59,481 nucleotides of DNA from an uncultured Spirochaetaceae bacterium. Lineage in GTDB: Bacteria > Spirochaetota > Spirochaetia > Sphaerochaetales > Sphaerochaetaceae. The position numbers were made by a program, and so were the translations under genes. The DNA is taken from the NCBI GenBank assembly GCA_944389975.1, contig CALXOH010000035.1, forward strand, positions 1 through 59,481, written 5' to 3'. Every line of letters begins with the position of its first letter. Position 1 is the stretch's first letter. Positions 51,868-59,258 of the stretch are shown piece by piece. Below the pieces are notes generated by a model. It saw only the letters and a list, made by a program, of their open reading frames with translations. It was not told where the DNA came from and made no database searches.

Positions 51868-54795
51868 ATGAAAAAGACTTTGACAATCCTTTCTTTGGTA
51901 ATCCTTGCTCTTCTTGCATCATGTGCAGATGAGCCGGTAAACATTGGTGAAAGGACAAGCGTGGAGATCAAGACGGGAGATGGCGTGAAAACGCGTACCA
52001 TACTCCCTACAGCACCCGATATTTCAACATACACAGTCACGCTTGATGGAGAGAGTGAAGATTACACGAACACTTTTGCAAAAGATGTTCCGATCACATT
52101 CGACAACGTCCTTGTAGGAGCTTACACGGTAAAGGTGGAAGCAAAGGATAGTGATGAAGTGACTGTAGCCACGGGAAGCGTGGAGGCAAACATCACAGCA
52201 AGTGGATCAAACAGCATCACAGTTCCACTCGAGTACCTTACAGAAGGCACGGGCCGAATGGAAGTCGAGATCACATGGGACGGCCGCACCAACGGGCAGG
52301 GGCCGTTTGACGAGGCTGTAAAAGGCGAAAGCCTTGGCTTCCAGGCAAAGAATAACGAAACCGGGGAAGCATATGGCAATTTGATATGGGCAGATGAGGA
52401 TGACCTTGCCAACAAGAAGCTTACATATGTGGCAGAAGGCCTTGCTCCCTCAACAGGCACCACGATCTATTTCGACATCTACACGAAGGTTGATGGAAAG
52501 GATCAAGTGATCGCAAGGACTTTCTACACTGTCGTTCAGGTAATTTCCAACCTTACTTCCAGACCGGATTCAAACGAGACCGACAACTTCAAGATAACGG
52601 ATGAAAGCATAATCCAGTACCTGAAGAACGTAATAAAGTCGACAGTGACTTCCCAGATAAATGCAGAGGATCCGGAAAGAAAGATAGATATCACATGGAA
52701 CTATCCGAAACTTTCAAACGGCACATTCAATGCGAGCCTTACCGTCTCCCTATACAGGGAAAGCGATGACCAGCTAATGGGCAAAGAGTCTTTCGAATAC
52801 TCCAATGAAACGGATCTGAAGTCAGGACGATGCACCTTCGGAACTGAAGAAAGTCCTCTTTCTCCCACTGAAACATACTACGTCACATTCCAGAACAGGA
52901 ATGCGACAGGATACTCCCAGAAATTGAGGGCACTTGATGGCATCAGGACGAAAGTAAAGATCGAAAATATCGAACTCACAAGCACGATAAACGAATACTA
53001 CACCATGGGTGATACGATCGATGTAGTTGCAACGATCACCCCGGATACGGCAACAGACAAGCGGTACACGATCTCTGTCGACAAGCCTGAGGGAGTGACG
53101 ATCGACGAAGAGGCAAAGACCGTAACATTCAACAGAGCCGGAGATTATACGATTACGGTGACTGCAACAGACAACGCCAAAAAGCAGGCATCGAAGAGTA
53201 CTTATGTAAAGCTGAGTACTCCCGGAGATTTCGAACTCAGGAAAGGGAATGAAGGAATCAGGATATACTGGGATGCTGTTGAAAGTGCTACCGGGTATGA
53301 GATAACAAGAACGGTTGATGGCCTTGAGGAAGGTAATAAGACAATTGCAATCGAAAGCGGAGAGACGACAGAATACCTCGACACCGATATCTATGCAGGA
53401 AAGACCCACACCTACTCGATAAAGGCAGTAAGTACGGAAGAAAATGGAAAGTACAACTCAGAAGCAAGTTCAACGCTATCAGAGACAACTGAAGGAACTA
53501 CCATCTCTATTGTACCTCCATCTGACATCACAACGGAAAATCTTCCTGCAATCAACTTCAACCATAACTACCTGGTCGATGGGGCAGAGGCCGGAAACGA
53601 CAAATACAGTCTCTCCGTATCCCTTGCATCTTCCATAGAAGGGGCAACACTATACGAATGGCTTCTCAATGGCGTCGTGATAAAGAGCAGTACGGAATTC
53701 TCGTCCGATGTACAGAGCGTCACCATCAGCGTCGATGATGAGAATGTGAAGATTGACTCAAGTGAGAATGAAAACTCTCTGATGCTTCGCGTCACAGTAG
53801 ATGGAAAACAGTACAGTACTACTGGAAAGTTCTATGTAGTCAGCACTGTTCTGGATAATATAACAATCACGAATCCAACTGGAAACAATCGCGTTACACT
53901 CGGCACTCCATTGCAGCTTGGCGTTGAGTTCACCCCCTCTGTTGAGGAATTGGGATACACTCCGACTGTCACTTGGTCTGTGGAATCTGAAAACAACGGC
54001 GTGCTTGAACTATCTGAAGGCGGACTTGTAACAGCAATAAATGACGGCGAAGTCACAATCCGTGTTACAGCCGATGCAACGGGCGTATACGATGAGATCA
54101 CGGTAGACACATACATTCCAGCCGAGTACATCGAGATTACGAATACAACCGGTAGGGATTTCATGTTCATGGCAAAGACAGGAGTTACTGTAGAAAAGGG
54201 ATTTGATGAAGTCTCACTCTCTGCAGTGGCAAAGAGAAATGACGATAAGACCATCAGTGAAGAGGCAAGGGTAATCACATGGTCACTTCCTGCGAACACT
54301 TCAAACCTCACACTCTCTGCAACATCCGGAGAAACTGTTACCGCAGAAAGCGTAGACAATACTTCGGGAGGGGATATTGTAATAACAGTAGCAACAGCCG
54401 ATATCACAAATACCCATACTGTTCATATACATGACGTAGATTTGTACTTAAAAGAGAATGTCCAAGGTGATGAAGCGTATCAGTTAGTCACAAATAAAAC
54501 AATATCTACAGCGAATGCAAATCCATTTTCTAGTACTGTATTTAATGTCAAATTAGATTTTTCATGCAAAACGGAATTCCATGATAATAACTTAAGTGTA
54601 ACCTGGGGGTTTGAAGAACAAGAAAACAATATGGATGGAGGCGGTGCCGGTACATTAACATTGAGTAATGCTTCGGAAATGACAGTGGATCTTACAAGAG
54701 GAGGATGGAATATAAACTCACCTAAAGTAACAGGGTTTGTAAAATATAATTCTTCTACAGCTTGTTATCTTTCATTCATCGCAAATGATACATAA
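51868..54795 (+). CDS. very large Ig/FnIII surface lipoprotein
   Basis: 975 residues from ATG 51868. Signal peptide MKKTLTILSLVILALLASC with lipobox Cys at 19. Modules in order: two N-terminal strand-rich domains; an Ig-like/PKD-type domain with INEYYTMGDTIDVVATITP and AGDYTITVTATDNAK near 375-450; an FnIII domain (PGDFELRKGNEGIRIYWDAVESATGYEI near 452); the WLLNG-type Ig module near 575; and a Big_2-like domain with VTLGTPLQLGVEF and INDGEVTIRVTADATG near 675-750. The last roughly 120 residues are encoded by DNA near 25-32% G+C. Last gene before a strong terminator. Confidence 0.8.
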   Translation: MKKTLTILSLVILALLASCADEPVNIGERTSVEIKTGDGVKTRTILPTAPDISTYTVTLDGESEDYTNTFAKDVPITFDNVLVGAYTVKVEAKDSDEVTVATGSVEANITASGSNSITVPLEYLTEGTGRMEVEITWDGRTNGQGPFDEAVKGESLGFQAKNNETGEAYGNLIWADEDDLANKKLTYVAEGLAPSTGTTIYFDIYTKVDGKDQVIARTFYTVVQVISNLTSRPDSNETDNFKITDESIIQYLKNVIKSTVTSQINAEDPERKIDITWNYPKLSNGTFNASLTVSLYRESDDQLMGKESFEYSNETDLKSGRCTFGTEESPLSPTETYYVTFQNRNATGYSQKLRALDGIRTKVKIENIELTSTINEYYTMGDTIDVVATITPDTATDKRYTISVDKPEGVTIDEEAKTVTFNRAGDYTITVTATDNAKKQASKSTYVKLSTPGDFELRKGNEGIRIYWDAVESATGYEITRTVDGLEEGNKTIAIESGETTEYLDTDIYAGKTHTYSIKAVSTEENGKYNSEASSTLSETTEGTTISIVPPSDITTENLPAINFNHNYLVDGAEAGNDKYSLSVSLASSIEGATLYEWLLNGVVIKSSTEFSSDVQSVTISVDDENVKIDSSENENSLMLRVTVDGKQYSTTGKFYVVSTVLDNITITNPTGNNRVTLGTPLQLGVEFTPSVEELGYTPTVTWSVESENNGVLELSEGGLVTAINDGEVTIRVTADATGVYDEITVDTYIPAEYIEITNTTGRDFMFMAKTGVTVEKGFDEVSLSAVAKRNDDKTISEEARVITWSLPANTSNLTLSATSGETVTAESVDNTSGGDIVITVATADITNTHTVHIHDVDLYLKENVQGDEAYQLVTNKTISTANANPFSSTVFNVKLDFSCKTEFHDNNLSVTWGFEEQENNMDGGGAGTLTLSNASEMTVDLTRGGWNINSPKVTGFVKYNSSTACYLSFIANDT

Positions 54796-54815
54796 TTGAA
54801 ATATATCAATATTCT

Positions 54816-54848
54816 TGCGTGCAGCTTATCCCTGCACGCATTTTCTTT
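54816..54848 (+). terminator. intrinsic terminator of the surface operon
   Basis: TGCGTGCAG and CTGCACGCA form a 9-bp perfect stem with a 7-nt loop, followed by TTTTCTTTC. Confidence 0.88.
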
Positions 54849-54887
54849 CTTAACACTAAATACATATCACTATCTAAAATTAAATGC

Positions 54888-54893
54888 TATAAT
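54888..54893 (+). promoter_or_regulatory. consensus -10 of the 54917 barrel gene
   Basis: TATAAT lies 23 nt before the ATG, and CGGAGA lies between, so this unit has a short conventional leader. Confidence 0.5.
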
Positions 54894-54916
54894 CAAAACC
54901 CAAGCGGAGAAAAAGA

Positions 54917-55480
54917 ATGAAAAGAGCTTTAATAATACTTCTGGTACTGTTAACCATTCCTGCAGGGATTTTTGCCGACAAGGCATACTTCTCGTCTTCT
55001 GTAGGGCTTATGATGCCCGTAAAATCCTATGCCATGGATGTGACTGCAAACTCAATTACTGAGAGCAGCGGCCTCTATGATTACAAGCCTGCATTCACAG
55101 GCGATGTTGCAATCGGATATGAATTCAACAGATACATCGGGCTTGGGGCATCGATGAGGGTGAACTATCTTCCCGAAGGGGATGCCTATCGCGTGATAGT
55201 TCCTTTGTACTTTGATATCAAAACAGGATTCGGATGGGGCAACATCAACTTCCCTATCACGATCTCGATCGGCGGACACATGGAGACAGACAGCCACTCT
55301 TACTCCTTCGGCCCGTCGGGAGCACTTTCTGTCGGAGCAGAGATAAGCTGCAATGAAAACGTTGCAATCTTCTTCAAGACCGTCGGAGAAGTGCACATCT
55401 CGATGGATACGGATCTAAAGGGATTCGACCTGGATGTACTCGTATCCCCGGTCAGCGCGGGTATCACGACAAGGTGGTGA
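54917..55480 (+). CDS. small outer-membrane beta-barrel protein
   Basis: 187 residues. Type I signal peptide MKRALIILLVLLTIPAGIFA, then about eight amphipathic strands: AYFSSSVGLMMPV, AFTGDVAIGYEFN, YIGLGASMRVNYL, YRVIVPLYFDIKTGFG, INFPITISIGGHM, GALSVGAEISC, VAIFFKTVGEVHIS and VLVSPVSAGITTRW, with a terminal aromatic residue. This is a standard eight-strand outer-membrane barrel outline. It sits just after the big lipoprotein operon with its own promoter and terminator, and may serve the same surface assembly. Confidence 0.72.
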   Translation: MKRALIILLVLLTIPAGIFADKAYFSSSVGLMMPVKSYAMDVTANSITESSGLYDYKPAFTGDVAIGYEFNRYIGLGASMRVNYLPEGDAYRVIVPLYFDIKTGFGWGNINFPITISIGGHMETDSHSYSFGPSGALSVGAEISCNENVAIFFKTVGEVHISMDTDLKGFDLDVLVSPVSAGITTRW

Positions 55481-55485
55481 AAGAG

Positions 55486-55518
55486 CATCCTGCCTCATTC
55501 GGGGCAGGATGATTTTTT
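55486..55518 (+). terminator. intrinsic terminator of the 54917 gene
   Basis: CATCCTGCC and GGCAGGATG pair as a 9-bp stem with an 8-nt loop, followed by ATTTTTT. Confidence 0.9.
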
Positions 55519-55519
55519 C

Positions 55520-55742
55520 TCACACTATCTTGTCATCCCATAAATCATCCCAAAACCGCTTCCCGGGAATTATTTCGATTCCATCTGAAGTCATTTGGGC
55601 ATAATCAGAGTGAAACGATACCGCACCCCTTCAAGTTCCTCATTGATCCAGGAGGTCTTTCCTGTCATCCTCGGCCAAATAGAAATTGAGATTTTCTCGA
55701 AAGATCCCGGGCAATGTCGAATACTCGATTGATGTATGCCAT
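55520..55742 (-). pseudogene. second collapsed AAA/DUF4143-type ATPase remnant
   Basis: On the minus strand ATG 55742 opens MAYINRVFDIARDLSRKSQFLFG; after one missing base the next frame continues PRMTGKTSWINEELEGV. Joined, this is the family's FLFGPRxTGKT Walker A region. A third segment, ending at 55520, reads MTSDGIEIIPGKRFWDDLW, the usual C-terminal end of DUF4143 ATPases. The central part is absent. The same head-plus-tail outline is seen at 43018-43299. Confidence 0.6.
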
Positions 55743-55782
55743 ACTTGAGTATTACAACCAAAGCAAGATTCTATCAATCAAA

Positions 55783-55823
55783 TTTCATGAAAAATGGTTT
55801 TACTAAAGTCATATTTCATGAAA
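55783..55823. repeat. paired palindromes TTTCATGAAA, 31 bp apart
   Basis: The 10-bp palindrome TTTCATGAAA occurs at 55783-55792 and 55814-55823 within a direct repeat (about 20 bp, two differences). Spacing is three helical turns. The pair lies just upstream of the ATPase remnant and behind the PARG gene. The rest of 55743-55843 shows nothing else. Confidence 0.55.
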
Positions 55824-55843
55824 AACGGCTTTTGGGAATTGAC

Positions 55844-56635
55844 TTAAGCTCCAAAGACTTCCTTGAAGACTTCGTAGTTGTTGTCTCGTCGGGAAGGAAG
55901 AACTGCAAACGTCACGCGGGAGAATGCACGATCAAACGTCGTCGTAAGTGCCTTCTTGAACGCACTTGCAATCTGATAAGGGTCGTTTCCGAAAACACCG
56001 CATCCCCAGGCCCCGAGGATCAAATTCTTCTTTCCGTTGTCCAAAGCCATCGAAAGCATCCTCTCAATCCTCTTTGAAAGCACTTCATCCAGTTCCGTCT
56101 CAGATAGAGAGAACCTGTTCCTGTTCGGAGCGGGGACGGTAAGTACTGACGTGACTACGGGTTTGGGGAGGAATGAAAAATCTGAAGTTCTGAAAAATTC
56201 GACATGAGGAGAGAAAAGCATGTATTCAAGGTAGAACCGCCCTCCCCTCTTCCTATTCTCCTGATACATCACATACCCTTTCTTCGAAGCTATCGAATAG
56301 TAGAGGGTGCTCACTCTTGAGATCGCTTCCTCCTGTGCGCGTGCACCTGTAAGAAAGCCCCCTCCCGGATGCATCGCGGAAGCAAAGTTCAATAACGCAG
56401 TCCTCTCGCTCTCCTTCTCCTTCAAAATGGCACTTGTAGTGTCATCTGACGTGACGGAAAACACAGTATCGTAGGATCTTTCCATCCTGACGCTTTTCTC
56501 ATTCCACTCGGGATCGTATACCTTCACTTCCCTGCACTTTGGAATGTCGAGCGGGATCTTTTTCCCATCATGGATGTAGAAACCGTCCTCCATGCACTTC
56601 ACTGTCTCTTCTGAAATATCGATCAAATCAAACAC
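55844..56635 (-). CDS. bacterial-type poly(ADP-ribose) glycohydrolase-like protein (TIGR02452 family)
   Basis: 263 residues. The PARG catalytic signature GGG-x(7)-QEE is present near residues 90-102 as HPGGGFLTGARAQEEAISR, with the paired Glu residues that cleave ADP-ribose linkages, set after NFASAM as in microbial PARG proteins. The later GAWGCGVFGNDP near 208 is the macrodomain phosphate-binding loop. An N-terminal helical extension is usual for the family. The start is GTG at 56635, three bases after the phosphatase stop. It is the last gene of a four-gene operon. Expected activity is removal of ADP-ribose from proteins or nucleic acids. Confidence 0.88.
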   Translation of the reverse strand: MFDLIDISEETVKCMEDGFYIHDGKKIPLDIPKCREVKVYDPEWNEKSVRMERSYDTVFSVTSDDTTSAILKEKESERTALLNFASAMHPGGGFLTGARAQEEAISRVSTLYYSIASKKGYVMYQENRKRGGRFYLEYMLFSPHVEFFRTSDFSFLPKPVVTSVLTVPAPNRNRFSLSETELDEVLSKRIERMLSMALDNGKKNLILGAWGCGVFGNDPYQIASAFKKALTTTFDRAFSRVTFAVLPSRRDNNYEVFKEVFGA

Positions 56636-56638
56636 ACA

Positions 56639-57403
56639 TCACCTCTCAAACGATAAAGTCATCTTTCCATCTTTCCCCGATTGCCAGTACTCCAGCGTAT
56701 CCATATCCATCACTGTCATGCACCCCGTAGGATGAAAACCACCGGTATCGAGATCTATCACATGGTAGGCCTCTGATGAGAAGAGTTTTATAAACGGGGT
56801 ATGCCCGACAAATAGTATCCTGCCCTCAGTATCGGGAGGAAGCGCGAAATAATCATCATCAAGCCCTTCCTCCTTCGCCCTCTCATACTCCGATGCCTGG
56901 TCTACGTATTCGCGGTCCCAGACGAAGTAATCGCGATGGAAGCTGTCACGCTGCTTTTCGGGAGTTTTGTTTGAAAAATCCTCCAGGAAATCCATACTTT
57001 CTGAGAAAGGTATGCCAGCATGGGCTATGATCCACTTTGAAGAAAAACGGAGCAAAGGGGTTGAGGAGATGCGCTCTGCGATCTTTTCCCTTTCACTTTT
57101 CGAGACATTCTTCATATCGAAATCACGGACGGTGACATGCCCTCCGTTGTAGTCGTACCAAATGTCCTCGATATCCCCGTATACAAGGTAATCCAAAAGC
57201 CATAGGTCATGATTACCCAAGACAGGAAAGAAATTGGGAAGGGAAAATAGATAGCGTATTACGTTAACGCACCCTTCCCCCCTGTCTGCAAGATCCCCAG
57301 TGGAGTACAAATTATCACTTTCCGGATCAAACGAAGCCTTACTCAAGACTTCCATAAGCCTTTCATAGCTTCCGTGCGTGTCGCCTATTATCAAATTCCT
57401 CAT
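56639..57403 (-). CDS. PPP-family metallophosphatase
   Basis: 254 residues with every core motif of calcineurin-like PPP phosphatases: GDTHGSY at residue 7, GDLADRGEG near 36, GNHDLW near 62, IIAHAGIP near 124 and FVGHTPFI near 199. Such proteins act as protein phosphatases or on dinucleotides (ApaH type); which applies here is not visible. The ATG lies three bases after the HAD gene stop with no Shine-Dalgarno, so translation probably depends on coupling. Confidence 0.87.
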   Translation of the reverse strand: MRNLIIGDTHGSYERLMEVLSKASFDPESDNLYSTGDLADRGEGCVNVIRYLFSLPNFFPVLGNHDLWLLDYLVYGDIEDIWYDYNGGHVTVRDFDMKNVSKSEREKIAERISSTPLLRFSSKWIIAHAGIPFSESMDFLEDFSNKTPEKQRDSFHRDYFVWDREYVDQASEYERAKEEGLDDDYFALPPDTEGRILFVGHTPFIKLFSSEAYHVIDLDTGGFHPTGCMTVMDMDTLEYWQSGKDGKMTLSFER

Positions 57404-57406
57404 AAT

Positions 57407-58180
57407 CTATAGTGTTGCCAATACCTTCCTCACAGAATCGGTACGCATAAAGGACGAAGGCACATCCCTTACGTTCGATTTTTCCATCAGATACGGATGA
57501 CCTACTATCGAAAGCATCGGCATGTCGTTGTAATTGTCTCCGAACGCCATAACGGAAGAAAGCGGAACGCCAAAAAGAGAGCACAGCTTCGTCAGGCCCG
57601 TGCCCTTGTCGGCGAGATTGAAATCAAGCCAGAAACGGCCTGCTACCGCAACTGAAAAATACTTCTCCCACCTACTCTTCATCTTCCCTTCCAACTCCAC
57701 GACCCCGCGCTCATCGAATGCAGATACTTTCACTATCGGCTCGGTAATTTCATCGAAGGAATTTATCAACGTCACGTTGTTTCCAACCTGGTCCCGGACA
57801 AGACGGAGGATCGTATCCTTTCTGGGCATCATGTAACTCATGTTGTCACCGGATACCAATACTTCAACCCCTTCATACGAAACTATCTCCTCTGCAAGAT
57901 CCAAAGCCCGGGAGCGCTCCATCTCCGTGTATGCCAACAGTTCGTGCTTTCCATCCCCGTAGACCAAAGATCCGTTGTCTGCGACAAAAGGCAAGAGACT
58001 TTCGCATGGAGAAAAGAGGTTTCTCAACGTCCTAAGCTGCCTTCCGCTTGTGGGGACAAAGAGTATACCCTTTTTCCTCAAGCGGAATATCTCGTCAATG
58101 ATCCCGTCTTCCAGTATGCTCGTGCCCTCCGGAAGAAGCGTGCCGTCTATATCCGATGCAATAAGGCGAATATCTCTCAT
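57407..58180 (-). CDS. HAD-superfamily phosphatase, Cof type
   Basis: 257 residues of the HAD IIB (Cof) subfamily. Motif I is SDIDGTLL near residue 9 with nucleophile Asp; motif II is PTSGRQLRTL near 43; motif III/IV is DKGTGLTKLC near 194 and MAFGDNYNDMPML near 215. A C2B cap lies between. These enzymes usually dephosphorylate sugar phosphates, FMN or similar small molecules. The ATG overlaps the preceding stop (ATGA). It sits between an uncharacterised gene and the metallophosphatase in one operon. Confidence 0.88.
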   Translation of the reverse strand: MRDIRLIASDIDGTLLPEGTSILEDGIIDEIFRLRKKGILFVPTSGRQLRTLRNLFSPCESLLPFVADNGSLVYGDGKHELLAYTEMERSRALDLAEEIVSYEGVEVLVSGDNMSYMMPRKDTILRLVRDQVGNNVTLINSFDEITEPIVKVSAFDERGVVELEGKMKSRWEKYFSVAVAGRFWLDFNLADKGTGLTKLCSLFGVPLSSVMAFGDNYNDMPMLSIVGHPYLMEKSNVRDVPSSFMRTDSVRKVLATL

Positions 58181-59001
58181 TTCAAGTTGATGATACCCTT
58201 TACAGGAATTTCAATCAGCCCCCGATGCTCGGCCTCCTGGATTATCTTCTTTGTAACCTTCCCTGACCATCCATAGGGTTCATCCATCCTCAACAAGGTT
58301 ATTATCCTATCCTCGTCATTTAATTGATGCCCCTGCAAGAACTCAATGAATGTTTCAATCCCTTTTTCAAGCCCTTCTTCGGTCTTTATATCCTTCTTCC
58401 TCAGATACAAAGGATAATTCTTCTGGATATACAGCGCTTCAGCCCTCTTCAATCCGACTTCCCCCGCACTCAACGTCTTGCCGTCATATGATATCGAATA
58501 GTGATCAAGATTCGGACTACATAATGCATTCACTTTTTCCATGAACGTATCGGAGATTTCAAGGCTGACCTTGAAATCCGCATAACTCTTCATCTTGTAA
58601 AGCATCGAGAAGCACGAGTCGTATAGAGCTGCAAGCCTCATCAGACGGGGAAGGGAATTATTCAACACGACGGAGAGCTGAACAACATCCCCTTCCGGCC
58701 CTGCCATGAATGTTTCATCGCTGTTTGAATCAGAAACTCTGACGGAATACGGGATTAGAGGACCTTCGAAATAGTACTTGTAAAGTATTGCGGGAGTATA
58801 GTGATCGATATCCTTGTCCCCGCCTGATGCAAGTTCATCCCCGAGATTGAAATTCCTCAGCATCGATGTTGCATAGTTGTTCACGATCTTTTGCTCTTCT
58901 TCATCGCTTTCAGCTATTTTCCTGATACCGTTGTAAAACACCAATCTGAATTCATCAGTGGCCCTGTCAAATTCCCTTCTGATTTCGTCGTCAAGCTTCA
59001 T
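58177..59001 (-). CDS. conserved hypothetical protein, first gene of the PARG operon
   Basis: A 274-residue cytoplasmic protein, acidic, mostly helical in its first 60 residues (DDEIRREFDRATDEFRLVFYNGIRKIAES) with mixed alpha/beta after. There is no signal peptide or recognisable catalytic motif. The C-terminal LLRMDEPYGWSGKVTKKIIQEAEHRGLIEIP may be a small winged-helix-like segment. The ATG at 59001 has AAGG about 6 nt upstream, with TATAGT behind it. Unknown family; its tight linkage with two phosphatases and PARG is the only functional hint. Confidence 0.65.
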   Translation of the reverse strand: MKLDDEIRREFDRATDEFRLVFYNGIRKIAESDEEEQKIVNNYATSMLRNFNLGDELASGGDKDIDHYTPAILYKYYFEGPLIPYSVRVSDSNSDETFMAGPEGDVVQLSVVLNNSLPRLMRLAALYDSCFSMLYKMKSYADFKVSLEISDTFMEKVNALCSPNLDHYSISYDGKTLSAGEVGLKRAEALYIQKNYPLYLRKKDIKTEEGLEKGIETFIEFLQGHQLNDEDRIITLLRMDEPYGWSGKVTKKIIQEAEHRGLIEIPVKGIINLK

Positions 59002-59146
59002 ATGTACCTTCTTTCTAATACTATAGCCCGATTTGGCACATTCAAGGTAATCGGATTTGTTTTATTCACCTCTTTCCAAGCAGCAGGGGAAACACCATCT
59101 TCCATTCACATTCCCGTATCAGATGCCTTATTCTAATGGAAATTGA

Positions 59147-59166
59147 AACTCGATGTTCATCGAGTT
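59147..59166. repeat. perfect inverted repeat before the truncated 59176 gene
   Basis: AACTCGATG and CATCGAGTT flank two bases, 9 bp before the start codon at 59176. It could be an operator or a leader hairpin. Confidence 0.45.
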
Positions 59167-59175
59167 CGGGGGAAC

Positions 59176-59237
59176 ATGAAGAAGACTGAAATACTTCAGA
59201 TGCTCGATGAGAAGGGTGTCAAGTACACGGTCAACGA
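59176..59237 (+). pseudogene. 5' end of a gene interrupted by an IS200/IS605 element, possibly YbaK/ProX-like
   Basis: ATG 59176 follows GGGGG and opens MKKTEILQMLDEKGVKYTVND, which resembles the N-terminus of YbaK/ProX aminoacyl-tRNA deacylases (K-x-E-x-x-x-x-L-D-x-x-x-I-x-Y). About 20 codons in, the DNA becomes the right end of a transposable element, where the frame runs on to an unrelated stop at 59328. The exact junction is not defined. The family call from so few residues is tentative. Confidence 0.4.
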
Positions 59238-59258
59238 CCTTCAGGACAAGCCTGAAGG
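59238..59258. repeat. right-end hairpin of an IS200/IS605 element
   Basis: CCTTCAGG and CCTGAAGG form an 8-bp perfect stem around a 5-nt loop and overlap the TnpB stop codon. Subterminal hairpins of this kind mark element ends and also cap the TnpB guide-RNA scaffold. The element boundary should be within a few bases on the low-coordinate side. Confidence 0.65.

Noticed and set aside
55736-56077. Plus-strand frame of 113 codons after the surface region
   Set aside because: It runs through the palindromic repeats and antisense to the PARG gene, with no ribosome site.
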